A stretch of 7,658 nt of DNA from positions 1 through 7,658 of the forward strand of contig CACZOG010000284.1 in assembly GCA_902782715.1 (NCBI GenBank). Reading direction: 5' to 3'. This DNA is from an uncultured Lachnospiraceae bacterium (lineage in GTDB: Bacteria; Bacillota; Clostridia; Lachnospirales; Lachnospiraceae). Each line of letters starts with the position of its first letter. Within the stretch, counting starts at the first letter, position 1. The translations under genes were made by a program, and so were the position numbers. A model generated the notes under the pieces. It saw nothing but the letters and a program-made list of their open reading frames with translations, made no database searches and was not told the DNA's origin. Positions 6,133 through 7,658 of this stretch are shown here, piece by piece.

Positions 6133-7554
6133 ATGAACAGTGAAATGGTATTTTGCCCGAGATGCGGTGCGGTTACCACTCCCGGAATATGTACCAATTG
6201 CGGTTATAAAATTGAAGAAATATATCATCTGAGTACTGATGAAGAAAATACAGAAGAAACATATTCCGAAGAAACTCCCAGGAAAAAATCCTCCAACGGC
6301 TGGATAATCGGTCTGATCATAGGAATCTGCTTATTTGCTTTTCTCTTTATTTTTGCGGCTCTTCTTCTGATCGTCGGATTTGCTCCCATCATCGTAAAAC
6401 AGTATTATGCAAGCGTTAATCCTTCGCCTGTGCAGCCTACGGTTTCGCCCATGATCCCGGGAGTTGACGATGATGATGAAGATGACGATGAAGATGATGA
6501 CGAGGATGACGATACGGATAAGGATGAAGATGATTCTGATGATTCCGATGATTCCGATGATTCCGATGATTTAGGGGATACGTATGGTTTTACCTATTCA
6601 CAGACATTCGAAGGACTTCCTTCTTCGGCAGCGGATTTTGACGAGGATAAATTCAACGAGCTTATAGCAAACGCAAATGAATTTACCGAAGAGGCAAACG
6701 AGAACGATTACTTCACAAACGGTTTATATTACGGTTATGCAAGAAGCGGAGCAAGTCACGATTTTGTTGACAGAGACGGTTTCTATACGCCTTATTATGA
6801 GAATATAGTCAATTCATATATTGAAAATGAAAACTATGACGTTCAGCGAAACATCATTCGCTATGAAGGAGAAAACAACGGAGTATATATAAATGCATAC
6901 TGTGCTTATTATTCGCTCTCGTCCGATACCGTAGATTATACCGATATCAACAAGGCGTTAAGAGAGCAGTCCTTATGTGAGATTTATCATCTCCTTTCGG
7001 TGAAGTCGTATCCTGCCGATACATACAGTTATACTTTGTATTCCGATTCCGTGATCACTTTCAACAATGATGAAATATTAAGCGTTGCATATGATACGAC
7101 AACTTACAAAGACACATATCTTGACAATTTTTACATTCACGGTATAAATGCGGATGTTAAAAACGGAATCTTAATGGACAACACCAAGATCCTCAATTTT
7201 GACGACAGTTTTTCACAGTTTTTCGTTCAGAGATCCAATACTCAGAACAGTTATGTGGAAGCGATCAACGAGTGTACAACACAGGAACTCACGGCCGTAT
7301 TCAACGATGATGATGCATTGATCCTTTACTTCACTCCTTTGGGAATCGAAGTCGGCGTCAATTACAATTATCTTTATAACGGCGGATGGGTTACGGTAAC
7401 TTTAAATAATTTCGATTCTTATCTTTCGGGAGAATATTCGTTTAATTCCAATTTCGGAAAAGGGTACGATATTTACCAGTATGAAAAGGATAACGGAATC
7501 GTTCCCAAGGACGGATATGACTACGGCTGGGATTATGATTACGAAGATTTATAA
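6133..7554 (+). CDS. Zinc-ribbon, single-pass membrane protein with acidic linker and RsiV/DUF3298-like extracellular domain; function unknown
   Basis: I do not recognise a named gene. The 473-residue protein has five parts. An N-terminal CX2CX8CX2C zinc ribbon (Cys8, 11, 20, 23; CPRCG and CTNCG) is followed by a Glu/Thr-rich stretch ending in PRKK. One strong transmembrane helix (~57-88) follows, and the basic residues before it place the zinc ribbon in the cytosol. A Pro/Ser/Val spacer (96-111) leads into a nearly pure Asp/Glu/Ser run (112-146). A ~325-residue extracellular domain rich in Tyr, Asn and Asp has NNDEILSVAYDTTTY (311-325), NGILMDN, DALILYFTPLGIEVG (394-408) and GGWVTVTL (417-424), which resemble the DUF3298/RsiV-type fold; this is a memory-based match of moderate strength. 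The tail GYDYGWDYDYEDL is aromatic and acidic. The gene overlaps or abuts cinA and is probably translated with it. A sensor, surface-binding or cell-envelope role is possible but not shown. Confidence 0.85.
   Translation: MNSEMVFCPRCGAVTTPGICTNCGYKIEEIYHLSTDEENTEETYSEETPRKKSSNGWIIGLIIGICLFAFLFIFAALLLIVGFAPIIVKQYYASVNPSPVQPTVSPMIPGVDDDDEDDDEDDDEDDDTDKDEDDSDDSDDSDDSDDLGDTYGFTYSQTFEGLPSSAADFDEDKFNELIANANEFTEEANENDYFTNGLYYGYARSGASHDFVDRDGFYTPYYENIVNSYIENENYDVQRNIIRYEGENNGVYINAYCAYYSLSSDTVDYTDINKALREQSLCEIYHLLSVKSYPADTYSYTLYSDSVITFNNDEILSVAYDTTTYKDTYLDNFYIHGINADVKNGILMDNTKILNFDDSFSQFFVQRSNTQNSYVEAINECTTQELTAVFNDDDALILYFTPLGIEVGVNYNYLYNGGWVTVTLNNFDSYLSGEYSFNSNFGKGYDIYQYEKDNGIVPKDGYDYGWDYDYEDL
6466..6570 (+). 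repeat. Low-complexity Asp/Glu/Ser coding repeat with 9-bp tandem units
   Basis: These 35 codons encode residues 112-146 of the zinc-ribbon membrane protein, almost entirely Asp, Glu and Ser built from GAT/GAC/GAA codons. From 6529 to 6570 the unit GATGATTCY (Asp-Asp-Ser) repeats four full times plus a final GATGAT. The units are nearly identical at DNA level, so the tract can change length in frame by slippage or recombination. At protein level it forms a flexible, strongly negative spacer outside the membrane, and such runs often bind divalent cations. Confidence 0.85.
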
Positions 7555-7641
7555 AACTTTCCCATAAATTATTAAATTTCATTCGTGTATGTATCAAAAG
7601 AAACACAATAGGTATTTCGGTTTGATTAAAGGAGAATTGTT
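7555..7641 (+). other. Intergenic gap before the next gene
   Basis: This 87-nt A/T-rich gap separates the zinc-ribbon membrane protein from the next start codon. I find no GC-rich terminator hairpin and no convincing -35/-10 pair. The only recognisable element is the ribosome binding site AAAGGAG at 7628-7634, 7 nt before the ATG at 7642. Transcription of the next gene may come by readthrough or from the candidate promoter at 7121-7148. Confidence 0.6.
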
Positions 7642-7658
7642 ATGAAGGGTAAAGAAAA
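7642..7658 (+). CDS. Start of an unidentified gene, cut by the right window edge
   Basis: An ATG preceded by a strong ribosome binding site (AAAGGAG, 7 nt spacing) opens a frame reading Met-Lys-Gly-Lys-Glu before the window ends. The product cannot be identified from five codons. The Lys-rich beginning would suit the cytosolic end of a signal peptide or membrane protein, but this is only a guess. It is not recognisable as recA. Confidence 0.6.

Noticed and set aside
7550..7555. TATAAA at the stop of the membrane protein as a -10 box
   Set aside because: No -35-like hexamer lies 16-18 nt upstream.
7566..7579. AAATT/AATTT inverted repeat after the membrane protein stop
   Set aside because: The stem is only 5 A/T pairs with no T-run after it, too weak for a terminator.
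1..7658. Mobile elements, CRISPR, tRNA/rRNA, riboswitches, prophage or defence genes
   Set aside because: No transposase, spaced repeat array, tRNA-like fold or leader structure is visible; nearly all sequence is in conserved collinear genes.

Overview
This window is a compact, single-strand stretch of core genes from a low-to-moderate GC Gram-positive bacterium. I infer Clostridia, probably a Lachnospiraceae-like gut or rumen organism. The basis is the gene order (rqcH, yicC, gmk, rpoZ, rimO, pgsA, cinA), the strong AAGGAG-type ribosome binding sites, the A/T-rich codon choice, and the last gene, a zinc-ribbon/one-TM/acidic-linker surface protein. The exact genus cannot be read from the sequence.

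Layout: positions 1-1224 hold the 3' two-thirds of rqcH (ribosome quality control; its N-terminal domain lies upstream of the window). A near-consensus housekeeping promoter (TTGACT, 17 nt, TATAAT; 1204-1232) is embedded in the last codons of rqcH and should start a tightly packed operon: yicC (1269-2147), gmk (2157-2789), rpoZ (2792-3019), rimO (3073-4392), pgsA (4389-4928), cinA (4940-6130), and a zinc-ribbon membrane protein of unknown function (6133-7554). Gaps are 2-11 nt or 4-nt overlaps, except for 53 nt between rpoZ and rimO, which holds a perfect stem-loop. A further gene begins at 7642 and runs off the right edge.

Functionally the operon joins information-processing housekeeping (an endoribonuclease-family protein, GMP kinase, the RNA polymerase omega subunit, a ribosomal protein S12 methylthiotransferase) with phospholipid synthesis (PgsA) and nucleotide/NAD recycling (CinA). 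The usual clostridial neighbours remA (between yicC and gmk) and recA (after cinA) are absent. The position after cinA is taken by the membrane protein, the only accessory-looking gene.

I see no mobile element, CRISPR array, tRNA, rRNA or clear new defence or metabolic system. The points most worth a second look are the uncharacterised surface protein with its repetitive Asp/Ser linker, the CinA whose N-terminal domain looks shortened and degenerate, the promoter inside rqcH, and the RNA structure at the rpoZ-rimO junction.
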